NCBI RefSeq assembly: GCF_045209745.1
Contig: NZ_CP109273.1
Span: 1,178,001 to 1,242,000 of the forward strand
Source of the DNA: Micromonospora sp045209745
GTDB taxonomy: Bacteria > Actinomycetota > Actinomycetes > Mycobacteriales > Micromonosporaceae
Direction of reading: 5' to 3'
Length of the DNA: 64,000 nt
The notes beneath the pieces are model-generated. The model saw nothing but the letters and a program-made list of their open reading frames with translations. It did not search any database and had not been told where the DNA came from. A program made the translations under genes and the position numbers. This document shows positions 16,473 to 25,207 of the stretch, piece after piece. The stretch's first letter is position 1; each line of letters opens with the position of its first letter.

Positions 16473-17489
16473 CTACGCGGCATTGTCCCGATTGACCGCG
16501 ATCCACGCGTCGATCTGCGCCCACCAGTCGAAGAGCCAGTCGATGCGTTGCTGCCGTCCGGTCGGTACGTCCTCCGGCGGCACCGACCAGAACCGCATCA
16601 CGATCCGCTTGTCCATCGGCAGTTCCCGCCACACGTCGGCGACGGTGAGCATCCGGTCCAGCCCGGTGTGGGCGACGAAGATGACCCCGGCGTCCGGGGC
16701 GGCGTCCAGCGCGGCGAGCATCCCGCCGGGCTGCGGGGCGAGCACGTGGCGCATCCGCTCGGCGCGCAGGGCCATCCGTTCCAGGCCGAGGGAACGCAGC
16801 CGGGCGATGGCACGCAGTCGTCGCCTGGGGGTGAAGTTGCCGCCCTCCGGGAAGATCACGAACGCGTCGTTGTCGTCCAGGCCGGCGGCCAGGTGCCCGA
16901 CCTGGCGTACCGTCTCCTCGCCGCGCTCCGGCGTCGGCGCGATGAACCGGTTGGGCAGCCGGTTGAGCAGCACGTCGATCGCCGGGTCCCACTGGAGGCT
17001 GTCCTTGAGGACGATCCGTGGCTCCCGGTTGAACCAGTTGACCAGCCCGTGGATCAGGATGAACGAGTCGCCCGGCCCGGCGTGCCGGCAGAGCACCAAC
17101 TCGGGCCGGCCGGGCAGCGCGGTGTCCGGGTCGGTGCCGACCACGTCGATGCGTAACCGCAGTGTCCAGCGGGCCTGCCAGAACAGCACCCGCAGGAACC
17201 AGCCGGCCAGCACGTAGTGTGCGCGCTGGAAGGCCGGGGACCGGGCCCGCCAGCCGAAGCCGGAGGCGACCCAGAGCACGAAGAGCGCGAGCAGCGCGGC
17301 GGCATCCCAGACCAGGTAGACGCAGCTGATCCAGAGCAGCCGCAGCGGGCGCAACCGGCCCGGGACCAGCGGCGACGCGGCGGCGGCGAGCAGCGCCCAG
17401 ACCGGCAATGTGGTGACCACGACGAACGCGAGCACCACCACGGCGGGGGCGATCAACAGCCGACGCAGCCACCTGGGGGGCAACGGCAT
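16473..17489 (-). CDS. Lysophospholipid acyltransferase (PlsC-like)
   Basis: A 338-residue 1-acyl-glycerol-3-phosphate acyltransferase-type enzyme. Three hydrophobic segments occupy residues 10-80. The catalytic HX4D motif is in CRHAGPGDSF near residues 138-147, and the substrate-binding motif FPEGGNFTP is near 200-208; GLDRML and MDKRIVMRFW follow. The start (ATG 17489) overlaps the patatin gene's stop by one base. Coupling an acyltransferase to a patatin lipase suggests a deacylation/reacylation cycle on membrane phospholipids, which is inferred. Confidence 0.88.
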   Translation of the reverse strand: MPLPPRWLRRLLIAPAVVVLAFVVVTTLPVWALLAAAASPLVPGRLRPLRLLWISCVYLVWDAAALLALFVLWVASGFGWRARSPAFQRAHYVLAGWFLRVLFWQARWTLRLRIDVVGTDPDTALPGRPELVLCRHAGPGDSFILIHGLVNWFNREPRIVLKDSLQWDPAIDVLLNRLPNRFIAPTPERGEETVRQVGHLAAGLDDNDAFVIFPEGGNFTPRRRLRAIARLRSLGLERMALRAERMRHVLAPQPGGMLAALDAAPDAGVIFVAHTGLDRMLTVADVWRELPMDKRIVMRFWSVPPEDVPTGRQQRIDWLFDWWAQIDAWIAVNRDNAA

Positions 17490-18331
17490 CACCGCTCCAC
17501 ATGGGTGGCGAGGTAGCGCCGGGAGGCGGTGTACGCCCGGCTGATCCGCCGCCCCACCGCCGCCATGTCCCGGTACGCCCATGGGGTGTCGTCGCGGGGG
17601 TTCAGCCCTCCGGTCGGCAGGACGTGCACCTCCACCCCCTCGGGCAGCGCCGCCATCTCCCGGAAGAAGCGGTGCCGGCGGGAGATCTCGAACGCGACCT
17701 GCGCGATCTCCCACGGCCGTCGGGGCGGCGTCAGGTCCCGTTCGATCCGACCCACCTGGAGGACGAAGATCTGGCGGGCGCCGACGGCCACCGCCTCGCC
17801 GATCGGAATGGAGTTGACGATGCCGCCGTCCACGTAGTGCGCGCCGTTGATCTCCATGGGTGGAAGCAGGCCCGGCACCGAGGCCGACGCCAGCACCGCC
17901 GGCACCACCGGGCCACTGTCGAACCAGTGCTCGGCGGCCCGCTCGATGTGTGCGGCGCAGCAGCGGAACGGCACCCGCAGATCGGCGAAGGTGGTGTCCA
18001 CCCCCAGCTCGGTCTCCAGCAGGCGGCGCAGCGGCCGGGGTGAGTGCAGGTGGGTGCGGGCGGCGAAACGGCGCAGCTGCCGGGCGACCGAGTCGCCGTA
18101 CACCTCGCTCGCCTCCGGCGAGGCCCAGAGCCGGACCAGACGGTCGGTCACCGCCTCCGACGGGTCGGCGGCGACCAGGGCGCCGTTGACCGCGCCGATC
18201 GAGGTGCCGAGCACCAGGTCGGGTTGGATGCCGGCGCGGAACAGCGCTCGCAACATGCCCACCTCGACCGCGCCGAGCACTCCCCCTCCGCCGAGCACGA
18301 ACGCCACCGGTCCCCCCGCCATGCCCCTCAT
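17489..18331 (-). CDS. Patatin-like phospholipase
   Basis: A 280-residue patatin lipase. It shows the oxyanion-hole glycines in FVLGGGGVLGAVEVGML near residues 8-25, the nucleophile in GTSIGAVNG near 41-49, and the catalytic Asp in YVDGGIVNSIP near 165-175. It hydrolyses acyl groups from phospholipids or acylglycerols at the membrane. I take ATG 18331 as the start; ATG 18322, three codons in, is equally possible and would begin MAGGPVAF. The following PlsC gene overlaps its stop. Divergent from the Ser/Thr kinase gene. Confidence 0.9.
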   Translation of the reverse strand: MRGMAGGPVAFVLGGGGVLGAVEVGMLRALFRAGIQPDLVLGTSIGAVNGALVAADPSEAVTDRLVRLWASPEASEVYGDSVARQLRRFAARTHLHSPRPLRRLLETELGVDTTFADLRVPFRCCAAHIERAAEHWFDSGPVVPAVLASASVPGLLPPMEINGAHYVDGGIVNSIPIGEAVAVGARQIFVLQVGRIERDLTPPRRPWEIAQVAFEISRRHRFFREMAALPEGVEVHVLPTGGLNPRDDTPWAYRDMAAVGRRISRAYTASRRYLATHVER

Positions 18332-18487
18332 CCTGGCACGGGACCGCAGCCCGCCGGTCGGCCGCCGTCGCCGGGCGGTAGGCGCACGCCAGGCGCCGCC
18401 CGTCGAACGGGTGCGGCAACGGCGTTGACAGGCCGGACTCATTCGCGCAACCTGATACCGCTCCCACCCCTGAGGCAGGTGCGATCG

Positions 18488-19930
18488 GTGAAGGCAGCAC
18501 TGCATCCGGGCCGTTTGCTGGCCCGCAGATACCGACTTCTCGACCAGATCGGCGCCGGCGGCATGTCAGTGATCTGGCGTTCCCGGGACGAGGTGCTGGA
18601 CCGGGTCGTCGCGCTCAAGGTGCTCGCCCCGTCGCTGGCCGCCGACGTGCGATTTCGGGGCATGGTGCGCGATGAGGCCCGGGCCGCCGCCCAGTTGGTG
18701 CACCCGCACGTGACCTCGGTGCACGACTACGGCGAGACGGTCGCCCCGGACGGCTCGATCACCTCGTTCGTGGTGATGGAGCTGCTCAGCGGGGAGGAGT
18801 TGAAGCTGCGACTCACCGAGGGGCCGTTGCCGTGGGCCGAAGCGGTCCAGGTGGGCGCGCAGGTCGCGGACGCGCTGGCCGCCGCGCACCGGCTCGGCAT
18901 CGTGCACCGGGACATCACCCCGGCCAACGTGATGATGACCGGGACGGGTGTCAAGGTGCTCGACTTCGGCATCGCCACCCGGATCGGCGCGCCTGACGAG
19001 GACGAGGACGGCGAGACCTTCGGCACCCCGGCGTACGTCGCCCCGGAACGGCTCGACGGCGCACCGGCCCAGCCGTCCACCGACGTCTACTCGCTCGGCG
19101 TACTGCTGCACGAGGCGCTCACCGGCCGGGTCCCGTACCCGGCGGACACCTGGGAGCAGCTCAGCGCCGCGCTGGCCAGCGGCCCGCCGCCGACGCTGGC
19201 CGAGCTGCCGGAGCTGCCCCCGCCGGTGGCCCGGATCTGCCTGCGCAGCCTCGCCCGGAATCCGGCCGATCGGCCGACCGCCCGGCAGGTGGCCACCGCA
19301 CTACGCGACCAACTGCTGCCGGCCGATCCTCCGGCCGCGACCATCCGGGTGCCCACCCGGCCCCTGCCGCCACGGCCGGCCGCCGTCCCGGCGGTGGCCA
19401 AAGAGACGGCGGCCGGGTCGGACGAGACGGCGGCCGGGTCGGGCTGGTCCCGACGGCGACTGGCGCTGCTGCTGGTCCTGGCGATCGGGGTGGCGCTGGC
19501 CGGGGTGGCCCTGCTGCCCGATGAGCAGCCGACACACCGGACGCAGCCCACGGTCGGCCCGGTGCCGACGTCGTCGACCGACCCGCCGCTCTCCGCGTCG
19601 CCCGAGCCGACCGCCGCATCGCCAACGAAGCCGAGCACCAGGTCACCCGCCTCGGATCCGGGCACCCTGGTCGAGGCCGCCAACCGGGTCGACGGGCTGA
19701 TCGGCGCCGGGCTGAGTGCCGGTGAGATCCGTGTCGACGTTGGCCTCGACCTGCGCAACGAGCTGCGCAACCTGACCGCCGCGGTCAGCTCCGGCCGCAA
19801 CGAGCTGGCGCCGCTGGTGGCCCGGCTGCGCGAGAAGGTCGCGGTTCGCCTCGGTGAGGGGGGCATCAGTCCGGCGTACGCGGAGCAGCTCGACGCCGCC
19901 ATCGCCGAGCTCGGTGCGGCCCGGGTCTGA
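18488..19930 (+). CDS. PknB-type transmembrane Ser/Thr protein kinase with altered catalytic loop
   Basis: A 480-residue kinase. Domain order: kinase domain about 10-275, Pro/Thr-rich linker, one transmembrane helix at about 322-340, and an extracytoplasmic tail with a helical end (NRVDGLIGAGLSAGEIRVDV...). The ATP lysine is K44 (VALKVLAP), the DFG aspartate D159. The catalytic loop reads H140-R-D-I-T-P-A-N147, so threonine replaces the lysine found in nearly all Ser/Thr kinases (HRDxKxxN). The catalytic Asp and Asn remain. GTG at 18488 is preceded by GAGGCAGG. The external tail has no PASTA repeats. Activity is probable but could be weak. Confidence 0.9.
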   Translation: MKAALHPGRLLARRYRLLDQIGAGGMSVIWRSRDEVLDRVVALKVLAPSLAADVRFRGMVRDEARAAAQLVHPHVTSVHDYGETVAPDGSITSFVVMELLSGEELKLRLTEGPLPWAEAVQVGAQVADALAAAHRLGIVHRDITPANVMMTGTGVKVLDFGIATRIGAPDEDEDGETFGTPAYVAPERLDGAPAQPSTDVYSLGVLLHEALTGRVPYPADTWEQLSAALASGPPPTLAELPELPPPVARICLRSLARNPADRPTARQVATALRDQLLPADPPAATIRVPTRPLPPRPAAVPAVAKETAAGSDETAAGSGWSRRRLALLLVLAIGVALAGVALLPDEQPTHRTQPTVGPVPTSSTDPPLSASPEPTAASPTKPSTRSPASDPGTLVEAANRVDGLIGAGLSAGEIRVDVGLDLRNELRNLTAAVSSGRNELAPLVARLREKVAVRLGEGGISPAYAEQLDAAIAELGAARV

Positions 19931-19958
19931 CCGGACGGCGACGCCGAGGTCGGGAGCG

Positions 19959-21071
19959 TCAGCGGGCCGACACCCGGGCCGGTTCGCGGATGTCGTGTCG
20001 CCCGGCAGCGAAGCGCCGGTAGACCTCCGCGTAGCCGTACGCCATCCGCTCGGCCGAGAAGTTTTCCGCGACGTGTGCCACGCAGTCTTCCGGGGCGAGC
20101 TGCTCGACAGCGAGCAACGCCGCGGGTAGCTCCTCCGGCTGCTCACAGACCAGCCCGGTCAGCCCGGGCCGGACCAGCTCCGGCACCGCACCCCGGTTGA
20201 GCGCGACCACCGGTGTGCCGGTCGCCATCGCCTCCAGCATCACCATGCCGAACGGCTCATCCCACTGGATCGGCATGATCAGGCAACGGGCGTCGACCAG
20301 CATCCGGAGGATCTCCGGGCGGTCGGCGTTGAGCACGACGGTCACGTCATCGTCGACCAGCGGCGCGACGACCTGCTCGTAGTAACGGCGCTCGGCCGGC
20401 TCGTTGCACTTGCCGGCCAGCACCAACGGCAACCCGGCTGCCCGGCACGCCCCGATGGCGAGGTCCGGACCCTTGTCGGGGCTGAACCGGGCCAGCCACA
20501 GCACCGGCCCCGGGCCGGGCTCGGTCTTACGCGGCAAGCCACCGATATCCAGCGCGTTGTGCACCGTGCCGGCCCAGGGCAGGCCAGGGTTCAGCCGGCG
20601 TTGGGCGTGCGAGATCGCCACCAGAGCGACACCCGGGTCGATGTCGCCGAGCACGTCGCCGTACTCCCCCACCGGGTTGCCGTGCACGGTTGCGACCGTC
20701 GGCACGGCCCGGCGGCCGGCGACCAGCGGGCCGATCGTGGTGTGGTCGTGGATCACGTCGAAGTCGGCCGCCGTGATCAGCCGTTTCACCCGGGCCAGGT
20801 GGGCCAGCTCCGGCAGTGACTCGCCGAGCCGCTCGTACTGGACCTCGGGAACGGTGGAGACGAAGCCGTCGGCGGCGGTGCCGTGTTGGCTGCCGGCGCC
20901 GAACAGGGTCACCGCGTGCCCCTGGCTGGTCAGCTCGTCCACCAGGGCGGCGACGACCTGCTCAAGGCCGCCGTAGCCGGGCGGCGGCACGGACAACCAT
21001 GGCGGAACCACCATCGCGATACGCAACAACCGCCTTTTCGGGCGGCCCGCAGGCGGGTGGTTCACGGCCAC
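19959..21071 (-). CDS. GT4-type glycosyltransferase
   Basis: A 370-residue retaining glycosyltransferase (GT-B fold). The N-terminus has the acceptor-domain glycine loop (RIAMVVPPWLSVPPPGYGGLEQVV), FDVIHDHTTIGPL near 100, and the sugar-nucleotide site DEPFGMVMLEAMATGTPVV near 285-303, with the family's E-x7-E. GTG at 21071 follows GGGGAGGA; a second GTG lies two codons in. Members of this group make surface glycans or glycolipids; the acceptor is unknown. It is convergent with the kinase gene (28-bp gap). Confidence 0.88.
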   Translation of the reverse strand: MAVNHPPAGRPKRRLLRIAMVVPPWLSVPPPGYGGLEQVVAALVDELTSQGHAVTLFGAGSQHGTAADGFVSTVPEVQYERLGESLPELAHLARVKRLITAADFDVIHDHTTIGPLVAGRRAVPTVATVHGNPVGEYGDVLGDIDPGVALVAISHAQRRLNPGLPWAGTVHNALDIGGLPRKTEPGPGPVLWLARFSPDKGPDLAIGACRAAGLPLVLAGKCNEPAERRYYEQVVAPLVDDDVTVVLNADRPEILRMLVDARCLIMPIQWDEPFGMVMLEAMATGTPVVALNRGAVPELVRPGLTGLVCEQPEELPAALLAVEQLAPEDCVAHVAENFSAERMAYGYAEVYRRFAAGRHDIREPARVSAR

Positions 21072-21174
21072 GAGTCCTCCCCGTTGGTCCCCGGCGCGGT
21101 GTCGCCGCCGGTCGGCGTGGTCGGCGGCGGGTTCCCTGTGGCGTCCCGGGTAAACCGGACAAGGTGGACGACGC

Positions 21175-21837
21175 TCACCCGCCGACCAGAAGTTGGTCGT
21201 GAACCACCCGCACTCCCGGCGCAGACCAGGCCACCCGCTCGACCTGGTCGCGTTCCCACCAGGAACGAACCACCCCGGCGAGCACCAGGGTGTCGCCATC
21301 CACCTCGACGGTCACCCGCTCGGCGCCGATCGTGCGCAGCAGCGCCCGCTGGACGTCCCGACGCAGCCGTTCAGCGGGTGGAGCCGGGGGTCGTACCTCG
21401 ATCAGGTTGGTGATCCCCCGTACGCCGTCGAGCCGGCGCAACTCCCCCTCGGCAGCGCGGCGCTGCCACCCGAACTCGACCTCACCACGGATCATCAGCC
21501 AGCCGTTCGCCACGGTCAGGTCCAGCCGCTCGGCGGGCACGAAGCTGTCCCACTCCAGCGCGCGAGAGGCGGCGAGGGCGACCTCGGCGTCGGTACGCCC
21601 CGGCGTGCCGGGCAGCCGCACCTCGATCTCGTCGGCTACCGCCCGTACGCCGCGAACCCGCTGAGCGCACCGGGTCGCGGCCCAACTGCGGGCGGCGCCG
21701 TCCACGAACCCGGTCAGCGTGACCACGCCCTCGTTCACGGTCACGCCGATCTCGTTCGGTTGCAGCCGGGCGTCCCAGGCCAGCTCCGCCAGGACGTCGC
21801 GTTGAATCCGCCCGTCGTCGCGGACATCGTCGGTCAT
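21175..21837 (-). CDS. Cytoplasmic triple BON-domain protein
   Basis: A 220-residue protein with three BON (OsmY-type) repeats at about 10-72, 80-147 and 153-218. Each has the hydrophobic pattern V-x-V-x-x-G-x-V-x-L-x-G (TVNEGVVTLTGFVDG; TVANGWLMIRGEV; EVDGDTLVLAGVVRSW). There is no signal peptide or membrane helix. BON domains bind phospholipid and are found in osmotic and envelope stress proteins. Located between the htrA gene and the glycosyltransferase on the same strand, behind a strong terminator, so it has its own promoter. Confidence 0.88.
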   Translation of the reverse strand: MTDDVRDDGRIQRDVLAELAWDARLQPNEIGVTVNEGVVTLTGFVDGAARSWAATRCAQRVRGVRAVADEIEVRLPGTPGRTDAEVALAASRALEWDSFVPAERLDLTVANGWLMIRGEVEFGWQRRAAEGELRRLDGVRGITNLIEVRPPAPPAERLRRDVQRALLRTIGAERVTVEVDGDTLVLAGVVRSWWERDQVERVAWSAPGVRVVHDQLLVGG

Positions 21838-21889
21838 GACACCCCCCGGTTTCGGTTACGCGCCCACCGAACCTGTCGGACAGAGGGGT

Positions 21890-21924
21890 GACGGCGGTTC
21901 ACCCGATCCGGGTGAACCGCCGTC
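21890..21924 (-). terminator. Terminator after htrA
   Basis: GACGGCGGTTCACCCG pairs perfectly with CGGGTGAACCGCCGTC (16 bp) around the loop ATC. It lies 86 bp past the htrA-like stop and 53 bp before the start of the BON gene. Confidence 0.8.
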
Positions 21925-22010
21925 CGGGCGGAAAAAGCGGCGGGTGACGGAGCCGACCCCCTCGGCCCCGCCACCCGCCGCCAGCGGGAGGAGGCAGGTT
22001 CAGATATCCG

Positions 22011-23588
22011 TCAGGACGTCTCGGCAAGCGTCACGGTTGCCGACTTCTCGACGCCGTTCCGCTTGAACTGCACCTCGACCCGGTCGCCGACCTTGCCGGC
22101 CTGCACCGCGCCGACCAGGTCGTCAGAATCGTTGATCGGCTTGTCACCGAACCGGGTGACGACGTCGCCACGCTGGAGGCCGGCCTTCTCGGCCGCGCTG
22201 CCCGCGGTGACCGACGCGACGAGCGCGCCACCGCCCTCGGCCCGGTTGACGCCCACTCCGAGCGACGGGTGGCTGACCTTCTCGCCGCGCTGGAGCTTGC
22301 CCGCGACGTCCTTGGCCTTGTTGCTGGGGATGGCGAACCCGACGCCGATGTTGCCGGTGCTCTGCCCGGAGGTCGCGATGGCGGTGTTGATGCCGATCAC
22401 CTCGCCCCGGGTGTTGACCAGCGCGCCGCCGGAGTTGCCGGGGTTGATCGGTGCGTCGGTCTGGAGCAGACCGGAGATCGAGCTGACGGGCTGGCCCTGC
22501 TGGGTCGGGTCCTGCTGCTGGCCCTCGCCGGCCCGGATGGTGCGGTCCCGGGCGCTGAGGATGCCCGAGGTCACCGACCCCTGCAGGCCGAGCGGGCTGC
22601 CCAGGGCGAGCACCTGGTCGCCGACCTGCATGGCGTCGCTGTCACCGAGTTTGGCTGGCTTGAGGTCGCTCACCCCGTTGGCCTTGACCACCGCCAGGTC
22701 GGTCTTCGGGTCCGTACCGATGATCTTCGCGTCGGCGGTCTTGCCGTCAGCGAAGACCACCCGCACGATGCCGCCAGCGGCGGAGGCGACGACGTGGTTG
22801 TTGGTCAGCACGTACCCGTCGGCGCTGAGCACCACCCCGGAACCCTCACCGCTGTCGGTGGTGATCGAGACGACGCTGTCCTGCACGGACGCGGCGATCC
22901 TCGGCAGGTCGGCGCCGTTGATCACCGGGGCCGCGGAGTAGGTGCGGGTGATACCGCCGCCGTCGCCGTCGAGGGCGAGCGCGAACGCTCCGCCGGCCAC
23001 GCCGGATCCGAGCATCAGGGCGAACACCGCGACGCCGGCGCCGGCGAACTTGGCGATCCGACCGGGCCGGGGGCCGCTGCCGGGCGGCGCGACCTGTGGG
23101 CCCCACGGCGGGACCGGCTGCCCCGGGTGCTGGGCGTGCTGGGCGTGCTGCTGGTGCGGCGGGTACGCCATACCCGGCTGCCCCCCGCCAGCCCAGCCAG
23201 ACTGCTGGCCCGCGTGCCAGGGGGGACCGGGGTACTGGCCGGCGGTCGGCTGCGGGTAGCCGGGCTGGCCGGCCGCCGGGTAGCCGGAGACCGGGTACGG
23301 CGGTGCGGAAGGGGTGGCGGCCGGGGGCTCGTACCCGGTCGGCTGGGCGGCGGCCGGCGGCGCGCTGGCCGGCGGCCCGGCGTACGCGGCGGGGGCGGTC
23401 GGTGCGTCCGGCGTGGGCGGAGTGAAGGCGGTGGTCTCCGCGTCACCGGTGGTCGACACGGCCGGGACGGGAGTGGTCGGGGAGTCGGACTGCGCGCGCT
23501 CGTCACGCGGCAGCTCGGCGGTGAGGTGCGACGGCTCGGCGTCGGTGGGGGCCGGCCGGCGCTGCGGGTCGGACTCGAACTCGGTCAT
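22011..23588 (-). CDS. HtrA/DegP-like membrane-anchored serine protease with PDZ domain (PepD-like)
   Basis: A 525-residue protease. Residues 1-178 are a cytoplasmic tail rich in Pro, Ala, Gly and Tyr, followed by a transmembrane helix at about 181-206, a trypsin-like domain with H265 (NNHVV), D297 (DPKTDLAVV) and S386 (NPGNSGGAL), and a PDZ domain from about 430 (KAGLQRGDVVTRFGDKPI). It degrades or refolds damaged envelope proteins. ATG 23588 is the first good start, with GAGAAGG upstream. It lies 62 bp after the sensor kinase and follows the regulator-kinase pair in the same order as mycobacterial mprA-mprB-pepD, so it is a likely target and partner of that system. Confidence 0.92.
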   Translation of the reverse strand: MTEFESDPQRRPAPTDAEPSHLTAELPRDERAQSDSPTTPVPAVSTTGDAETTAFTPPTPDAPTAPAAYAGPPASAPPAAAQPTGYEPPAATPSAPPYPVSGYPAAGQPGYPQPTAGQYPGPPWHAGQQSGWAGGGQPGMAYPPHQQHAQHAQHPGQPVPPWGPQVAPPGSGPRPGRIAKFAGAGVAVFALMLGSGVAGGAFALALDGDGGGITRTYSAAPVINGADLPRIAASVQDSVVSITTDSGEGSGVVLSADGYVLTNNHVVASAAGGIVRVVFADGKTADAKIIGTDPKTDLAVVKANGVSDLKPAKLGDSDAMQVGDQVLALGSPLGLQGSVTSGILSARDRTIRAGEGQQQDPTQQGQPVSSISGLLQTDAPINPGNSGGALVNTRGEVIGINTAIATSGQSTGNIGVGFAIPSNKAKDVAGKLQRGEKVSHPSLGVGVNRAEGGGALVASVTAGSAAEKAGLQRGDVVTRFGDKPINDSDDLVGAVQAGKVGDRVEVQFKRNGVEKSATVTLAETS

Positions 23589-23650
23589 GGCACTACCTTC
23601 TCCCTCGGCACTGCGATCACGCTGGAACCGTCCTGGAAGTTCCCTGAAAG

Positions 23651-25207
23651 TCACTCGCCCACTCCGTCGACCTGTGGCAGCAGCGGCAGCCGGACCCGGA
23701 AGGTGGCCCCACCGCCGGGCGTGTCGGCCACCTCGACCGAGCCGTGGTGAGCGGCGACCAGCGCCGCCACGATGGCCAGGCCGAGGCCGGTGCCGGTGTT
23801 GCCGTCGGCCCGCCGCGTGCGCGCCGCGTCGGCCCGGTAGAACCGCTCGAAAACCCGTTCCGCCTGCTCGGCCGAGAGGCCTGGGCCGGTGTCGGCCACC
23901 TCCACGACGGCGAGGTCCCCCGGTTCGGCACGCAGCCGGACCCGGATCTCGGCGTCCGGCGGGGTGTGGGTCAGCGCGTTGGTGACCAGATTGCCGATCA
24001 CCTGACGCAGCCGCGCGTCGTCGGCCGAGACGACGAGCGGGCCCGATTCAGGCTCGATGTCCAGCTCGATCCGCCGATCCGGAGCCATCGCCCGGGCGGC
24101 GTGCACGGCGTCGGAGGCGAGCACCGGCAACTCCACCGGAGTCAGCGAGAGCGGCCGTTCCCGGTCCAGGCGGGCGAGCAGCAGCAGGTCCTCCACCAGC
24201 AGCCCCATCCGGGCCGCCTCGTCCTCGATCCGGCGCAGGAGGCCGGCGGTCTGCTCCGGCGCACGGGCCGCGCCCTGCCGGTACAGCTCGGCGAAGCCGC
24301 GGATGGTGGTCAGCGGGGTCCGCAGCTCGTGCGAGGCGTCGGCGACGAACTGCCGCATCCGCTCCTCCGAGCGGATGGCCCGCGTCTCGGACACCTGAGC
24401 GGCGACAGCAGCGTCCCGGGCAGCGCTCTCCGCCCAGCGCGCCGCGCTCTCCGAGGCGGCTCGGGCGGTGAACGCCGCCTCGATCTGGGTGAGCATCGCG
24501 TTCAACGCACGCGAGAGTCGGCCCAGCTCAGAGGTCGGATATTCCTGCCCCTGCTCCGGGTCGGGCACCCGGCGGGTCAGGTCACCGCCCGCAATGGCGG
24601 CAGCGGTCTGTTCGATCTCGACGAGGGGCTTGAGGCTGGTCCGGACGATCGCCGCGCCGACCGAGGCCAACATGACCAGCACGGCGCCGCCGACCAGGAG
24701 GTCGATCCAGACGAGCTGCTTCACCGCCCGATCCACGTCGGTCAGCGGCTGCCCCACGGCGAGCACGGAGCCGTCACGCTGGGGGGCGTAGTACACCCGC
24801 CACCGGGTGTAGCCGTCATGGGACACGACGGTCTTCGGCTCGCCCTCCTCCGCCTCGAAGCCCGCACGGCTGGTGGGGAACGCGGGCAGCTGGTCGAGGT
24901 CGAGACTGCGGTCGTCGTACGTGGGTGCGTACACCCGCTGCTCGTCGGCCACGATCACGACGTAGTCACTGGGCAGCATCGCGTTGATTTCCCCGCTGCG
25001 CAGCTTCGGGAGCAGCTGGCCGAGACCCTGGGCAGTCGACCTGATCTGGCCGTCCACCTGGCCCTCCAGGTAGTTGCGCAGGAAGTAGGCGGTCAGCGAG
25101 CTGATCACCAGCAGCGCGACGGCGACCAGTGCCAGCACCGAGGTGACCAGCTTGACCCGCAGCGGAACGCTGCGTACCCGTCCCTTCGCCTGCTGGACCG
25201 CGTTCAC
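23651..25207 (-). CDS. Sensor histidine kinase (MprB-like)
   Basis: A 518-residue kinase: transmembrane helix at about 18-40, an extracytoplasmic sensor domain to about 165, a second helix near 168-190, a HAMP domain near 190-250, a short coiled coil, the HisKA site FVADASHELRTPLT near 290-303, and an ATPase domain with N-box NLVTNALTHTP, DTGPGLS and GTGLGLAIV. GTG 25207 overlaps the regulator's stop (GTGA). The protein is a membrane receptor of an OmpR-class two-component system, and the adjacent HtrA protease suggests it senses envelope damage; this is inferred from synteny with MprAB-PepD. Confidence 0.92.
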   Translation of the reverse strand: MNAVQQAKGRVRSVPLRVKLVTSVLALVAVALLVISSLTAYFLRNYLEGQVDGQIRSTAQGLGQLLPKLRSGEINAMLPSDYVVIVADEQRVYAPTYDDRSLDLDQLPAFPTSRAGFEAEEGEPKTVVSHDGYTRWRVYYAPQRDGSVLAVGQPLTDVDRAVKQLVWIDLLVGGAVLVMLASVGAAIVRTSLKPLVEIEQTAAAIAGGDLTRRVPDPEQGQEYPTSELGRLSRALNAMLTQIEAAFTARAASESAARWAESAARDAAVAAQVSETRAIRSEERMRQFVADASHELRTPLTTIRGFAELYRQGAARAPEQTAGLLRRIEDEAARMGLLVEDLLLLARLDRERPLSLTPVELPVLASDAVHAARAMAPDRRIELDIEPESGPLVVSADDARLRQVIGNLVTNALTHTPPDAEIRVRLRAEPGDLAVVEVADTGPGLSAEQAERVFERFYRADAARTRRADGNTGTGLGLAIVAALVAAHHGSVEVADTPGGGATFRVRLPLLPQVDGVGE

